Part shown: positions 31,395-40,927 of the stretch, in pieces | Layout of the letters: each line of letters begins with the position of its first letter | Numbering within the stretch: the first letter of the stretch is position 1 | Source: a bacterium | Lineage (GTDB): Bacteria > Planctomycetota > Planctomycetia > Planctomycetales > Planctomycetaceae | Length of the DNA stretch: 64,000 nt | NCBI GenBank assembly: GCA_016124895.1 | Contig: WGMU01000081.1 | Coordinates: 1 to 64,000, forward strand | Direction: 5' to 3' | Program-made: the position numbers and the translations under genes | The notes under the pieces: model-generated | What the model was told of the DNA's origin: nothing | Seen by the model: only the letters and a program-made list of their open reading frames with translations | The model's database searches: none

Positions 31395-31952
31395 ATGCAG
31401 AGACGTAATCTTCTGAAATGGTTGAGTGCTGCGCTGAGCACTATGTGCGCATCGATCATTGCAGTGCCCGGTGTCAGGTACCTGTTTGCGACTGTCCAGC
31501 GAGACACTCCTCAGGCCGTTCCGCCGCAACGAGTCGCTCGCCTGAATGATCTGCCGATTGGCGAACCTGTCGAAGCCGCGATTACCGGCCGCCGCCGCGA
31601 TGCCTGGTCGATCTACCCGGAAGAGACCGTCGGCCGCGTCTGGCTGGTTCGACGCGAAGCTGACGAGTCCGCCGGAAGCGGGGCTCGCGTCGACTGTTAC
31701 TCGTCCGTGTGTCCGCATCTGCGCTGCAATGTCTCGCTCGATCCGTCAAAGCAAAGCTTCATCTGCCCCTGCCATCGAGGACGCTTTGGGCTGGAAGGCG
31801 AACGCCTGCAGACGGACGGTCAGCGAAATCCCGCCAATCGCGGACTCGATGCGTTGCCGTGTCAGATTGTCGAAGTCAACGGTGAGCCCTGGGTCGAAGT
31901 GACCTGGCAGGAGTTCGAACCCGGCATCTCGGCCAAAGTGACAATGAGCTGA
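31395..31952 (+). CDS. Rieske [2Fe-2S] protein of a bc-type complex
   Basis: A 185-residue protein from the ATG at 31395; the frame opens at a GTG at 31329, but the later start gives an N-terminus MQRRNLLKWLSAALS that looks like a Tat-type membrane anchor. The cluster ligands are in CPHLRC (Cys and His) and CPCHRGRF (Cys and His), with the two additional cysteines that form the disulfide of high-potential Rieske proteins. It would pass electrons from quinol at the Qo site of cytochrome b to c-type heme. It lies upstream of the cytochrome b-c fusion gene with a 123-bp gap and is probably in its operon. Confidence 0.92.
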   Translation: MQRRNLLKWLSAALSTMCASIIAVPGVRYLFATVQRDTPQAVPPQRVARLNDLPIGEPVEAAITGRRRDAWSIYPEETVGRVWLVRREADESAGSGARVDCYSSVCPHLRCNVSLDPSKQSFICPCHRGRFGLEGERLQTDGQRNPANRGLDALPCQIVEVNGEPWVEVTWQEFEPGISAKVTMS

Positions 31953-32075
31953 ACTGCCTGTTTCCGCGGCCCCTGCCGATCGTCAGTGACGCCGTGCAGA
32001 TTTGTCTGAGCGATCGTTTTCCGTCGTTCACCACTGACTGCAGAACGACGCGTCTGAATACTCTGGAGCGCTTCA

Positions 32076-33932
32076 ATGATCTGTGGCCTTCGTGACTGGA
32101 TGAATGATCGAACCGGGTATCGTGAAGGCCTGAAACGGCTGCAGAACCGCACGGTGCCCGAAGGTCCAAAGTGGGGCTACACCCCAGCAGTCTGCTTGCT
32201 GTGGCTGCTGGTCATTGAATGCGTCACTGGTTTTCTGCTGATGGCCACATACAGCCCATCCGCTCAGACGGCCTGGGCCAGCGTGCATTTCATCGAGCGG
32301 GATACGGCCGGAGCGTTCATCCGCGGCATTCACTACTTCGCGGCACAGGCGATGATCGTTCTGTTTGCCATTCACATTATCCGCGTTCTGTGGACGGCCG
32401 CATTTCGCGCGCCGCTGGAACTGGTCTGGGCAACCGGTCTGCTGCTGATGCCGCTGGTCGTCGTGTGGGCAATCACCGGCAATCCGCTGTCGGGCTCGGT
32501 GATCGGCATGTCGCAGATCGAAGTCGAGGGGAACATCCTCGGCGCGACACCGATTGTCGGTCCGATCATGCAGCGACTGCTGATTGGAGGCTCGCAGGTC
32601 GGACATCTGACGCTGACGCACCTTTACTTTCTGCATGTCGCCCTGATGCCGGTGCTCGTGCTGACGCTGCTCGCAATTCACATCTGGCAGATTAACCGGC
32701 ACGGGCTGTCGGTGACGGGCAAGGCACCGGATGGCTCACTGGCGGTTTCGTACTTCCCTTATCAGACGATCCGGAACCTGACCGTGCTGACGATGATTCT
32801 TGGCACGATTGCCTGGTTAGCGTGGCGGCATGGTGCTCCGTTTGAAGCGCCCGTCGACCCGCAGATTACGCATGTCCCGCGGCCCGAATGGTACTTCCTG
32901 TTTCTGTTCGAGCTGCGTGGCTATTTCGTGGGCGATGCCGAAGTCGTCGCGACGGTCGTGATCCCGATCGCCGTGCTGCTGTTTCTGCTCCTGCTGCCGT
33001 GGCTGGATCGACGACTGCCGCGTCCCGTCAGCGCCGTCTTCCGAACGGTGATCGTGATCGGCGGTTGCGGTGTCTGGTCCTGGCTGACTCTGTCGTCGCT
33101 GTCGCGCGACTGGAAAGACAAAGAACTGCTGGCGTCGAAGGAGAAGCTGCACGCACTGTCGACGCGAGCACGGGAACTGGCCGACTATCACAGCATTCCG
33201 ATTGAAGGCCCCGCCAGCCTTCTCCGTAACGATGCGAAGACCCGCGGCCCGCAGCTCTTCGAGCGTCACTGCGCGAGCTGCCATTCGCACACCGACGAGT
33301 CCGGCACCGGCATCGTCGCTGAGACCCCCTCCGCACCGAATCTGTTCGGCTTCGGTTCGGAACGGTGGATCGCGGGACTGCTCGACCCTGAGAAGATCGG
33401 AGGCGAGCACTACTTCGGCAACACCGGGTTCGCGGAAGGCGACATGGTCGGCACGGTCGTCGACGCGTTCGACGGACTGGAAGGCGAAGACCGCGACAAC
33501 CTGACCGGGCAGATGCGACAGGTCGCCGTCGTCCTCGCCGCCGAAGCCGCACTGCCGAATCAAGCAGCCGGAGCTGCGTCTGATATCGAAGCGGGCAAAG
33601 TGCTGATGACCGACGAACTCGGCTGCGCTGACTGCCATAAACTCGGCGATAACGGCGAACTCGGCTCGGCTCCCGACCTGACCGGCTACGCTTCCCGAGA
33701 CTGGCTGATCGGCTTCATCAGCGACCCCCGGCACGAACGCTTCTATGGAGAAAACAACGATCGGATGCCGTCGTTCGCCCCGAATCCCGACGACCCCAAA
33801 GCCGGAGTCCTCTCCCCTGCTGACGTCGCCCTGCTGGCCGACTGGCTTCGCGGAGACTGGTACGAACCGGATCGCCCCACTGAACCTGTTCCCGCCGCGA
33901 AACCGTCACCGCAGAGCGAAGACGCTGACTGA
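32076..33932 (+). CDS. b6-type cytochrome b fused to a diheme cytochrome c domain
   Basis: A 618-residue membrane protein with GGAG before the start. The two b-heme ligand pairs are H86/H100 and H187/H202. The second pair is separated by 14 residues, as in cytochrome b6 and not bc1 (13). PEWY at 270-273 marks the Qo site, so the b6 and subunit-IV-like parts are in one chain. About eight helices end near residue 340. The periplasmic C-terminus has two CxxCH sites, C399-H403 and C517-H521. No separate cytochrome c1 or f gene follows, so this tail probably accepts electrons from the Rieske protein. With the two preceding genes it forms a compact quinol-cytochrome c reductase. Confidence 0.93.
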   Translation: MICGLRDWMNDRTGYREGLKRLQNRTVPEGPKWGYTPAVCLLWLLVIECVTGFLLMATYSPSAQTAWASVHFIERDTAGAFIRGIHYFAAQAMIVLFAIHIIRVLWTAAFRAPLELVWATGLLLMPLVVVWAITGNPLSGSVIGMSQIEVEGNILGATPIVGPIMQRLLIGGSQVGHLTLTHLYFLHVALMPVLVLTLLAIHIWQINRHGLSVTGKAPDGSLAVSYFPYQTIRNLTVLTMILGTIAWLAWRHGAPFEAPVDPQITHVPRPEWYFLFLFELRGYFVGDAEVVATVVIPIAVLLFLLLLPWLDRRLPRPVSAVFRTVIVIGGCGVWSWLTLSSLSRDWKDKELLASKEKLHALSTRARELADYHSIPIEGPASLLRNDAKTRGPQLFERHCASCHSHTDESGTGIVAETPSAPNLFGFGSERWIAGLLDPEKIGGEHYFGNTGFAEGDMVGTVVDAFDGLEGEDRDNLTGQMRQVAVVLAAEAALPNQAAGAASDIEAGKVLMTDELGCADCHKLGDNGELGSAPDLTGYASRDWLIGFISDPRHERFYGENNDRMPSFAPNPDDPKAGVLSPADVALLADWLRGDWYEPDRPTEPVPAAKPSPQSEDAD

Positions 33933-34046
33933 TCGCGATTCTGCGTGCAGTCCCTGAAAAAACAGGCTTCCTGATTCTCGAAGCGTCAACCGGTCCCGAG
34001 GCAGTCTAACCGCTTCATCTCCCGATGCTTTCCTGTGGCGAAGCGA

Positions 34047-35330
34047 TTACTCCTTCGCCCCCTGATCGGCCAGCAGTTGTTCCGCCAGTGTGACGGCTTC
34101 ATCGGCCGTTCCGAGATCCAGATTGAGCTGCGCATCGCGGACGGTATCAAGAACATACTTGAATTCAGGACCGGGCCGATGGCCTCGTTCGATCAGCATT
34201 CGGCCGGTCAGCAGTGGTGGCGGGTCAATTTCCTGCAGTGAGTGCTTCTGCAGAAAGTCGTCGCAGAAGTCCGCATCAACGGGCTCCTGACCGAGCGACT
34301 GACGGTCGGCCCGGTCAAGCTTCACGAGGTCGAGGGCCAGTGGTTCGGCAAGTGTCCGCTTCAAGCGGGCAAGACTCAAACCGGCCGCGTCACGCAGTGC
34401 GCGACTGTGAGTGACGAGCCACGCGGCGTCGGCAATCTCCCGGTTCGAGAGTCGCAGACGTCGACCTGCTGACTCGACAGCAATCGCGGTTGCTTCGAGA
34501 TCGAGGTTCTGGACGTCGGCGACGGCAGTGAACAACGCGGCGAAAGCGACCGGGAAACCGGCCTCGCCGAGCAGTCGCAGATGCTGCAGCAGGCGTGACC
34601 ATTCGTCGGAACGCTCTGCGACGGGCTGCAGCTCGGGCAGGATTTCCGGGAGCAGGTGGACGTCCGCAGCGAGCTGCAGCGCGCGGTCCCGATGCTCGTG
34701 CCCCAGCATTCGACGCAACTCGGCGGCGATCCGCTCAACACTGACGACGTCAATCTGCGAGGCCATTGAACGGACGGCGGTCGCTGTGTCCTCGTCGAGG
34801 TGGAACTCGAATGTCGCGGCAAACCGGACCGCGCGCAACATACGGAGTTTGTCCTCCCGCATTCGCTCGGCAGGATCACCGATCGCCCGCACAATTCCTG
34901 CTGCGAGGTCGCGTTCACCGCCGACGAAGTCCAGCACGCGCTCATGCCGCGGGTCGTAAAACATCCCGTTGATCGTGAAGTCGCGGCGTTTCGCGTCTTC
35001 GACTGCCGTGCAGAACGTCACCGACGACGGCCGTCGACCATCCAGATAACTTCCCTCGCTACGGAACGTGGCCACCTCGATCTGTCCGGCGTCTTTCGAT
35101 CCGAGAACGACGATCACGCCGAAGCTTTCGCCGACTGCCAGGGTTCGTCGCCGCCCGAACACTTCGCGCACCTGCTCGGGGCGGGCACTCGTTGCAACGT
35201 CGTAGTCTTTCGGAGTTTTCGCGAGCAGCAGATCGCGGACGCAGCCGCCTGCCCACAACGCTTCGAAACCGGCCTCAACGAGCCGCGTGACGACGTGAGT
35301 AGCAAATTCGAGGCGGGCGTCCGGCGTCAT
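34047..35330 (-). CDS. CCA-adding enzyme / poly(A) polymerase family nucleotidyltransferase
   Basis: A 427-residue class II nucleotidyltransferase. From the ATG at 35330, GGCVRDLLLAKTPKDYDVATSA contains the GG/RD turn and the DxD catalytic pair. RRDFTINGMFYDP and DPAERMREDKLRMLRAVRFA are the family B and C motifs. The C-terminal helical body continues to EQLLADQGAKE. It would repair or complete tRNA 3' CCA ends, or add poly(A) tails; the sequence alone does not separate these. The frame reaches 35405, but the extra N-terminus would overlap the promoter of the divergent esterase gene. No strong ribosome binding site is visible. Confidence 0.88.
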   Translation of the reverse strand: MTPDARLEFATHVVTRLVEAGFEALWAGGCVRDLLLAKTPKDYDVATSARPEQVREVFGRRRTLAVGESFGVIVVLGSKDAGQIEVATFRSEGSYLDGRRPSSVTFCTAVEDAKRRDFTINGMFYDPRHERVLDFVGGERDLAAGIVRAIGDPAERMREDKLRMLRAVRFAATFEFHLDEDTATAVRSMASQIDVVSVERIAAELRRMLGHEHRDRALQLAADVHLLPEILPELQPVAERSDEWSRLLQHLRLLGEAGFPVAFAALFTAVADVQNLDLEATAIAVESAGRRLRLSNREIADAAWLVTHSRALRDAAGLSLARLKRTLAEPLALDLVKLDRADRQSLGQEPVDADFCDDFLQKHSLQEIDPPPLLTGRMLIERGHRPGPEFKYVLDTVRDAQLNLDLGTADEAVTLAEQLLADQGAKE

Positions 35331-35460
35331 GTTGAATCGGATCGTGACGTTGTAAGCTTTCGGGCGGAAGTGGATCGGCGGAGTGTATGGCTCAGACCAC
35401 AACACCGGCGACCCTTTCCGGCAACTCGGAGTTCACCCCACTGCCACACAGGAACGCACC

Positions 35461-36393
35461 ATGATTCGATCTGATCTGGCACTCGGAACGCTCTGCTGGC
35501 TGAGCACCCTGGGCACCGCGTCGGCGACCGATTTTCACGTTTATTATCTCGGCGGCCAGTCCAACATGGATGGGTATGGCTACGTCGATCAACTGCCGGC
35601 CGAGCTGAATTCCCCCGTCGATGGCGTCTGGATCTTTCACGGGAATACGGCTCAGGACGCGGCGCCCGTCGACGGCCGCGGCGTCTGGTCCGTTCTGAAG
35701 CCTGGCCACGGTGTCGGCTTCAAATCGGATGGCCAGATCAGTCAGTACTCGAACCGGTTCGGCGTCGAACTGACGCTCGGCCGGCGTCTCAAAGAGATCT
35801 ATCCGGACCGGAACATCGCGTTTGTGAAGTATTCGCGCGGTGGGACGTCGATCGCGATTGAAGCAGCACGCAACTTCGGCTGCTGGGATCCGGACTTCAC
35901 CGGTGGAGACGGCGAGGGCAAGGGCATCAACCAGTACGACCATTTTCTGGCGAGCGTCCGCAATGCCACAGCGGCTCGGGACATCGACGGAGACGGCACT
36001 GAGGACCGCCTGCTCCCCGCCGGCATTGTCTGGATGCAGGGCGAAAGCGACGCTGGCAGTCAGGAGATCGCTGACCGCTACGAAGTGAATCTCAAGCGGC
36101 TGATGGACCTGATCCGGGCCGCATGGCGCGTCGACGACCTGCGCGTCGTCGTCGGACGGATCTCCGATTCCGGCAATGACAAGACCGATGGCAAAGTCTG
36201 GGACTTCGGTGAGACGGTTCGGGCAGCTCAGCGGGCCTTCTGCGAAAAGGACGTCAACGCAGCCCTCGTGACTTCAACGGACAAGTACAGCTACTCCGAC
36301 CCGTGGCACTACGACACATCAGGCTACATTGATCTCGGTCGCGAGTTCGCCAATGCACTGGCAGGTCAGTTGCCGCAACCGACGGAGAAGTAA
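35461..36393 (+). CDS. SASA/CE6-type carbohydrate acetylesterase, secreted
   Basis: A 310-residue SGNH-type esterase. A signal peptide spans about 1-22 (LALGTLCWLSTLGTASA). The nucleophile motif is GGQSNMDGYG with Ser34, and the catalytic Asp/His pair is D280-P-W-H283. The oxyanion region includes WMQGESDA. This family (sialate O-acetylesterase-like, CE6) removes acetyl groups from sugars such as xylan or sialic acid; the real substrate is unknown. AGGAA precedes the ATG. The gene is divergent from the CCA enzyme gene and convergent with the inositol monophosphatase gene. Confidence 0.88.
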   Translation: MIRSDLALGTLCWLSTLGTASATDFHVYYLGGQSNMDGYGYVDQLPAELNSPVDGVWIFHGNTAQDAAPVDGRGVWSVLKPGHGVGFKSDGQISQYSNRFGVELTLGRRLKEIYPDRNIAFVKYSRGGTSIAIEAARNFGCWDPDFTGGDGEGKGINQYDHFLASVRNATAARDIDGDGTEDRLLPAGIVWMQGESDAGSQEIADRYEVNLKRLMDLIRAAWRVDDLRVVVGRISDSGNDKTDGKVWDFGETVRAAQRAFCEKDVNAALVTSTDKYSYSDPWHYDTSGYIDLGREFANALAGQLPQPTEK

Positions 36394-36458
36394 TGTAAGG
36401 CTCCGGGAATTCGTCGTTGTTGAACGAACCCGGCCGGCTGAGCGGGATAGACATACAC

Positions 36459-37244
36459 TCAGACGACCTCACTCAGCACTGCGCTCAGTCTGGCATGAAT
36501 CGCGCGGCCGTTAGTGGCGAGGAGGTCGGGGCGATCAACTTCGAAGGTGGCGTTGTTCATCTTTGAGACTTGCCCTCCGGCCTCGGTCACGATCAAGGCA
36601 CCCGCCGCCTGGTCCCAGGGCTTCAGAGTGCCGGACCAGTAGGCGTCGATCCGGCCGCAGGCGACGTAACACAGATTGAGGGCCGCCGAGCCCGTTCGCT
36701 GGACGCTCTGAACCTGCGGCAGCGCGTGCAGGAACTGGCGAATCTGGACTTCGTCTCCGGTCGCTCCGACAGGCAGGCTGGCAACGCACATTGCTTCGTA
36801 CAGCGAATCGACTTCGGAGGTCGCAATCGGCTGGCCGTTGAGAAACCCTCCGCCGCCGCGCGTCGCCGTAAACATCTCGTCGCGATTCGGATCGAAAATC
36901 ACGCCGACGATCAGCTCGCCACGATGCTCCAGCGCGATTGACACACCGTAGTACGGAAATCGGTGGACGTAATTCGCCGTACCATCGAGAGGGTCGATGA
37001 TCCAACGGTAATCGGACGAGGCGTTCTCGACGGCGAGGTCTTCTTCGCCCAGAAAGCTGTGATCGGGGAACTGCCCGTGAATCGCGTTAAAAATCGCCTG
37101 CTGAGACGCGACGTCTGCTTCCGTAACAAGATTCTTGCGGCTTTTTTCCGAGACCGTGAACTTCGCTGACCACTCCAGAAGGACGTCTCCGGCGGTTCGC
37201 GCGGCAGAGACGGCGGTCTCCAGAAAGCTGGAAAAAGGCATCAT
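36459..37244 (-). CDS. Inositol monophosphatase family protein
   Basis: A 261-residue Mg-dependent phosphatase. Motifs include FLGEED (metal ligand Glu), IIDPLDGTANYVHRFP (metal-ligand aspartates) and KPWDQAAGALIVTEAGG, all typical of IMPase/SuhB/CysQ. It hydrolyses inositol phosphate or related sugar or nucleotide phosphates; the substrate is not decided by sequence. The frame extends 80 codons upstream, but the family begins at MMPFSSFLETAVSAAR, and GGATGAG lies before this start. It is a single gene, convergent with the esterase. Confidence 0.92.
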   Translation of the reverse strand: MMPFSSFLETAVSAARTAGDVLLEWSAKFTVSEKSRKNLVTEADVASQQAIFNAIHGQFPDHSFLGEEDLAVENASSDYRWIIDPLDGTANYVHRFPYYGVSIALEHRGELIVGVIFDPNRDEMFTATRGGGGFLNGQPIATSEVDSLYEAMCVASLPVGATGDEVQIRQFLHALPQVQSVQRTGSAALNLCYVACGRIDAYWSGTLKPWDQAAGALIVTEAGGQVSKMNNATFEVDRPDLLATNGRAIHARLSAVLSEVV

Positions 37245-37505
37245 TCTCATCCGTGACTCAGGAGCGGAAAAACTTCCGTAACCGGCGTCGGCTGACACGG
37301 GGCAGTCGGAACATTCAGACAATTCCAACCGCGGCAACGACGAATTGGACCAGCCGCGTCGCGGGACTGCAACCTGGGCTGCCGCTGATTGAATCATCGG
37401 GCAAAGTCGATCTGTCTCACTTCGCTCGCTGAATCCTCTGGCGCCTTCGCGAGCAGAGTGGCTGGTGACGCTGTTTGCACCCAACGTTTCTCAACGAGGC
37501 CGACC

Positions 37506-37673
37506 ATGTCTGAGCACCACGAAGCAGCCGCGTCTGACACCTTCCCGCACGACGCGATCGCCCGAATGCGACAATTGCAGCAGCTCGCCTCGCGTCACGA
37601 TCGGGCCGCTGCGGATGATCAGACAGACGCTGCCGGAAGCGCCGCTCAGCACACCGCGACGTCCAGCCAGTAA
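37506..37673 (+). CDS. Possible 55-residue small protein
   Basis: An ATG at 37506 has GAGG six bases upstream and opens a 55-codon frame. The product is hydrophilic, rich in Ala, His, Asp and Gln (RMRQLQQLASRHDRAAADDQ), with no signal peptide. I do not recognise it. It sits between divergent genes. The start signal supports it, while short length and low complexity weigh against it. Confidence 0.4.
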   Translation: MSEHHEAAASDTFPHDAIARMRQLQQLASRHDRAAADDQTDAAGSAAQHTATSSQ

Positions 37674-37916
37674 CGCGCCGCCAGCGGAAGCGAGCGGATG
37701 CGCCCTGCGAGCATTTCTGGCGATCACCTGCGATCGCAAATGTCACGCAGACTTTCGATCAACGAAACCGAAACTCTGCGCGAGTTTCGCTACGTCTGAA
37801 ATCAAGTGGCGAGCCGTTGAAGGCGTCCTCAAAAACGGTGCCGCGTGACCGGGTCTTCGGGACAACGAGCGGATACAATCCCCGCTCTCTCGCGTTCCGA
37901 ATCCGCTGGTACTGAC

Positions 37917-39935
37917 ATGCTCGAACTGCCCGTCGTCTCTGAATCTCATTTCGGCGGAGATGCTCTGCGCGAAACGCTGCGTTCCGGTGCGTCACGGTGC
38001 GACGCTCGCCCGTTGCCGATGTCAATGACAGAAGCAGCAGCACGAGGCTGGGACGAACTCGATGTCGTCTTTGTCACCGGCGACGCGTACATCGATCACC
38101 CCAGCTTCGCAATGGCGCTGCTCGGACGAGTCCTCGAAGCGGCCGGTTTCCGTGTCGGCATCGTCAGCCAGCCGGACTGGCACTCGTGCGAAGACTGGAA
38201 ACGCTTTGGCCGCCCGCGTCTGTTCTTTGCGGTCAGCGCAGGCAATATGGACTCGATGATCAATCACTACACGGCGAACCGCAAAGTGCGGAACGCCGAC
38301 GCTTACTCGCCGGGTGGTCGCATCGGCCTCCGACCCGACCGGGCGACACTGTCCTATTGCCAGCGGGCTCGCGAAGCGTACCGCGGCGTGCCGGTCATCG
38401 CGGGCGGCGTTGAGGCCTCGCTGCGACGGCTCGCGCATTACGACTACTGGAGCGACAAGGTCCGTCGCTCGATCATCCTCGATGCGAAAGCCGACCTCGT
38501 CGCGTTCGGCATGGGTGAGGAGACGATTCTCGAAATCGCCCGCCGTCTCGATGCCGGTCAGACGGTGCAGGATCTTCGCGATCTCCGCGGCATCGCGTAT
38601 GCGCTCGGGGCTTCCGAAGAGGTGCCCGGCGACGCGCTCGCCCTTCCAGGCTTCGAGGACGTGTCGACCGACAAACTCGCGTTCGCCGAAGCGACGAAGA
38701 TGATCCATAACGAGACGAATCCGTGGAACGCACGGCGACTTGTCCAGCAGCACGGGACACAGGCGGTCGTCGCTAACGCCCCCAGCATCCCGATTTCGCA
38801 GCCAGCGATGGACGCGATTTACGACCTGCCGTTCACGCGGAAGCCGCACCCGTCTTATACCGAGTCGATCCCCGCGCACGAGATGATCAAGGACTCGGTC
38901 ACGATCATGCGGGGCTGCTTCGGCGGCTGCACGTTCTGCTCGATCACGACGCACCAGGGCCGCACGATTCAGTCTCGCAGCAAGGATTCAATCCTGCGCG
39001 AGATCGACCGCATGGCCGCCGACCCTGAATTCAAAGGCGTCATCAGCGACATCGGTGGCCCGACGGCGAACATGTACCAGATGAAGTGTACGCGGCCCGA
39101 AGTCGAAGAGGTCTGCCGGCGTCAGTCGTGCGTGCATCCGAGCATCTGCAAACTGCTCGGCACCGACCACGGCCCGCTGATTGAGGTCATGCGCGAAGCC
39201 CGCGAGAAGCCCGGCGTGCGCAAGGTGCTTGTCGCCAGCGGCATCCGGATGGATCTCGCCCGCCGCTCACCGGAATACATGCGGGAACTCACGCGGCATC
39301 ACGTCGGCGGATTGCTGAAAGTCGCCCCGGAGCACTCGGATGCGAACGTCCTCAACCTGATGCGCAAGCCGGCGACCGACGACTTCGAACGGTTCACGGA
39401 GACGTTTCTCGACGAGTCTGAAAAAGCCGGTAAGACGCAGCACATTGTGCCGTACTTTATCGCCAGCCATCCGGGCAGCGATCTCGACGCGATGATTGAT
39501 CTGGCAATCTTTCTCAAGCGGAACGGCTACCGGCCTGACCAGGTGCAGGATTTCATCCCTGCGCCGTTCGACGTCGCGACCGCGATGTACTACACCGAGG
39601 TCAATCCGTTTACGAAAGAGCCGGTTTACATTGCGAAGCACCTGCGCGACCGGAAACTGCAACGGGCGCTGATGCAGTTTTTCAAGCCGGAGAATTATTT
39701 CGAGGTCCGCAAGGCTCTCGAACAGACCGGCCGTCTGGACCTGATCGGTAACGGTTGCGACTGCCTGATTCCGTCGAAGCCGCCACGCGAAGCCATCGAA
39801 GCTCGGCGTGACGCAGCGAATCGCGATATCAAGAGTGAACGCCCCGGTGGAAGTAAAGCACGTCACGGCCGCAAATCGTCACGCTTCGCCCCCGGCAAGG
39901 GCTACCGTCCAGACCGCAAACGTCCAAAGAAGTAG
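37917..39935 (+). CDS. ygiQ: YgiQ-family radical SAM protein
   Basis: A 672-residue radical SAM enzyme. The [4Fe-4S]-binding cysteines are C334, C338 and C341 in [11 protein letters not shown]. An N-terminal cobalamin-binding-like domain contains [16 protein letters not shown] and [21 protein letters not shown], and the C-terminal half has [12 protein letters not shown] and [20 protein letters not shown]; these are hallmarks of YgiQ. Its reaction is unknown. The C-terminus ends in a basic Lys/Arg tail ([22 protein letters not shown] in part), common in the family. The frame opens with a GTG at 37845; the ATG at 37917 is preferred. The basic tail suggests nucleic-acid contact (inference). Confidence 0.92.
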   Translation: MLELPVVSESHFGGDALRETLRSGASRCDARPLPMSMTEAAARGWDELDVVFVTGDAYIDHPSFAMALLGRVLEAAGFRVGIVSQPDWHSCEDWKRFGRPRLFFAVSAGNMDSMINHYTANRKVRNADAYSPGGRIGLRPDRATLSYCQRAREAYRGVPVIAGGVEASLRRLAHYDYWSDKVRRSIILDAKADLVAFGMGEETILEIARRLDAGQTVQDLRDLRGIAYALGASEEVPGDALALPGFEDVSTDKLAFAEATKMIHNETNPWNARRLVQQHGTQAVVANAPSIPISQPAMDAIYDLPFTRKPHPSYTESIPAHEMIKDSVTIMRGCFGGCTFCSITTHQGRTIQSRSKDSILREIDRMAADPEFKGVISDIGGPTANMYQMKCTRPEVEEVCRRQSCVHPSICKLLGTDHGPLIEVMREAREKPGVRKVLVASGIRMDLARRSPEYMRELTRHHVGGLLKVAPEHSDANVLNLMRKPATDDFERFTETFLDESEKAGKTQHIVPYFIASHPGSDLDAMIDLAIFLKRNGYRPDQVQDFIPAPFDVATAMYYTEVNPFTKEPVYIAKHLRDRKLQRALMQFFKPENYFEVRKALEQTGRLDLIGNGCDCLIPSKPPREAIEARRDAANRDIKSERPGGSKARHGRKSSRFAPGKGYRPDRKRPKK

Positions 39936-40056
39936 GCGGCTTGTACTTCGGCAGCGATGACGTCATTGAGCTTTCCGGACGCGAACGCCAGCATTGCCGA
40001 TTGTCTGACGCCGCCTGCGTCCCGCTTTGCCGCCCTCATTCCTGCCCGACAGTGTT

Positions 40057-40764
40057 ATGCCGCAACTACTCTGCTTCCGTGTCGCACTCCCCGTCATACT
40101 GGCAGTCACCGTTCTCACCCGACCGGCAACGGCCGACGACAACAAATCAGCGACCGGTACGGTCTCCGGAACCGTTACTTATCAGGCCGATAAAGCGAAG
40201 CCGTGGCGCTACTCACGGTACTTCGTTAAGAACTCGAAGACGGGTGAACTGGCTGAAGCCGTTGTTGCGCTGCGAAGCCGTGAACTGCGTGACTTCCCCA
40301 GGGTCGGCAAACCGATCACAGCCGAGATTGATCAGCAGTTCTTTCAGTTCACTCCGCAGACTGTCGCCATACAGGTCGGCGATTCCGTCAGATTTCTGAA
40401 CAGTGACGCGACAACGCACAATGTGCGCGCGACAAGCCCGATCGCGACGTTCAACGAAAACATGTCACCCGGCTTCGACTACACGCACCGCTTCGACCGG
40501 GCCGGCGGTATCGTCACGCCGGTTGTGCTCGGCTGCGTATTTCATGGCGGAATGCAGGCCTGGGTCTTCGTTTTCGACCATCCCTTCTTCTCCGTGACCA
40601 GAGAAGACGGGCGATTCGAATTCAAAGACGTTCCTGCCGGGAACTACCGGCTCGACGTGTACCATCCGTCGGGACGGCTGCGGACATCGAAGTCGGTCGA
40701 GTTGACGCCGGGGGGAGAACTCGTTGAACCCTTCACCTTGTCGCCTGCGGACCTGGTCCAATAA
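40057..40764 (+). CDS. Periplasmic cupredoxin with carboxypeptidase-regulatory-like tail
   Basis: A 235-residue exported protein with a signal peptide over about 1-26. Its central domain has type 1 copper ligands in plastocyanin order: H121 (TTHNV), C160, H163 and M166 (CVFHGGM). The C-terminal 60 residues (REDGRFEFKDVPAGNYRLDVYHPSG) form a carboxypeptidase regulatory-like beta-sandwich. It would carry one electron per copper. The gene is immediately upstream of a sulfite-oxidase-type molybdoenzyme gene on the same strand, with 163 bp between, so it may be that enzyme's electron acceptor. The preferred start is the ATG at 40057 rather than a TTG at 40027. Confidence 0.82.
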   Translation: MPQLLCFRVALPVILAVTVLTRPATADDNKSATGTVSGTVTYQADKAKPWRYSRYFVKNSKTGELAEAVVALRSRELRDFPRVGKPITAEIDQQFFQFTPQTVAIQVGDSVRFLNSDATTHNVRATSPIATFNENMSPGFDYTHRFDRAGGIVTPVVLGCVFHGGMQAWVFVFDHPFFSVTREDGRFEFKDVPAGNYRLDVYHPSGRLRTSKSVELTPGGELVEPFTLSPADLVQ

Positions 40765-40927
40765 AGTCGCCGATCCAACCAGCCGCTGGGTTCCAATCAG
40801 CCGGCACGCGCTAGCGTCCGGTTCATCCCGATTTGAGCGGAACCGGACACAAGCGCGTGCAACTGATTTCAGGACAGCATTTCAGACGCCTTCCTCAAAG
40901 ATTCCTGCCCGTTACAAAGGGACAGCC

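Noticed and set aside
33951-33972. Possible terminator after the cytochrome b and CCA genes (CAGG..CCTG with T-run on the minus strand)
   Set aside because: The stem is only 4 bp, too weak to support a call.
36403-36433. Hairpin CCGGG..TTCGT / ACGAA..CCCGG between convergent genes
   Set aside because: The stem has a 2-base bulge and no T-run follows on either strand, so it is not reported as a terminator.
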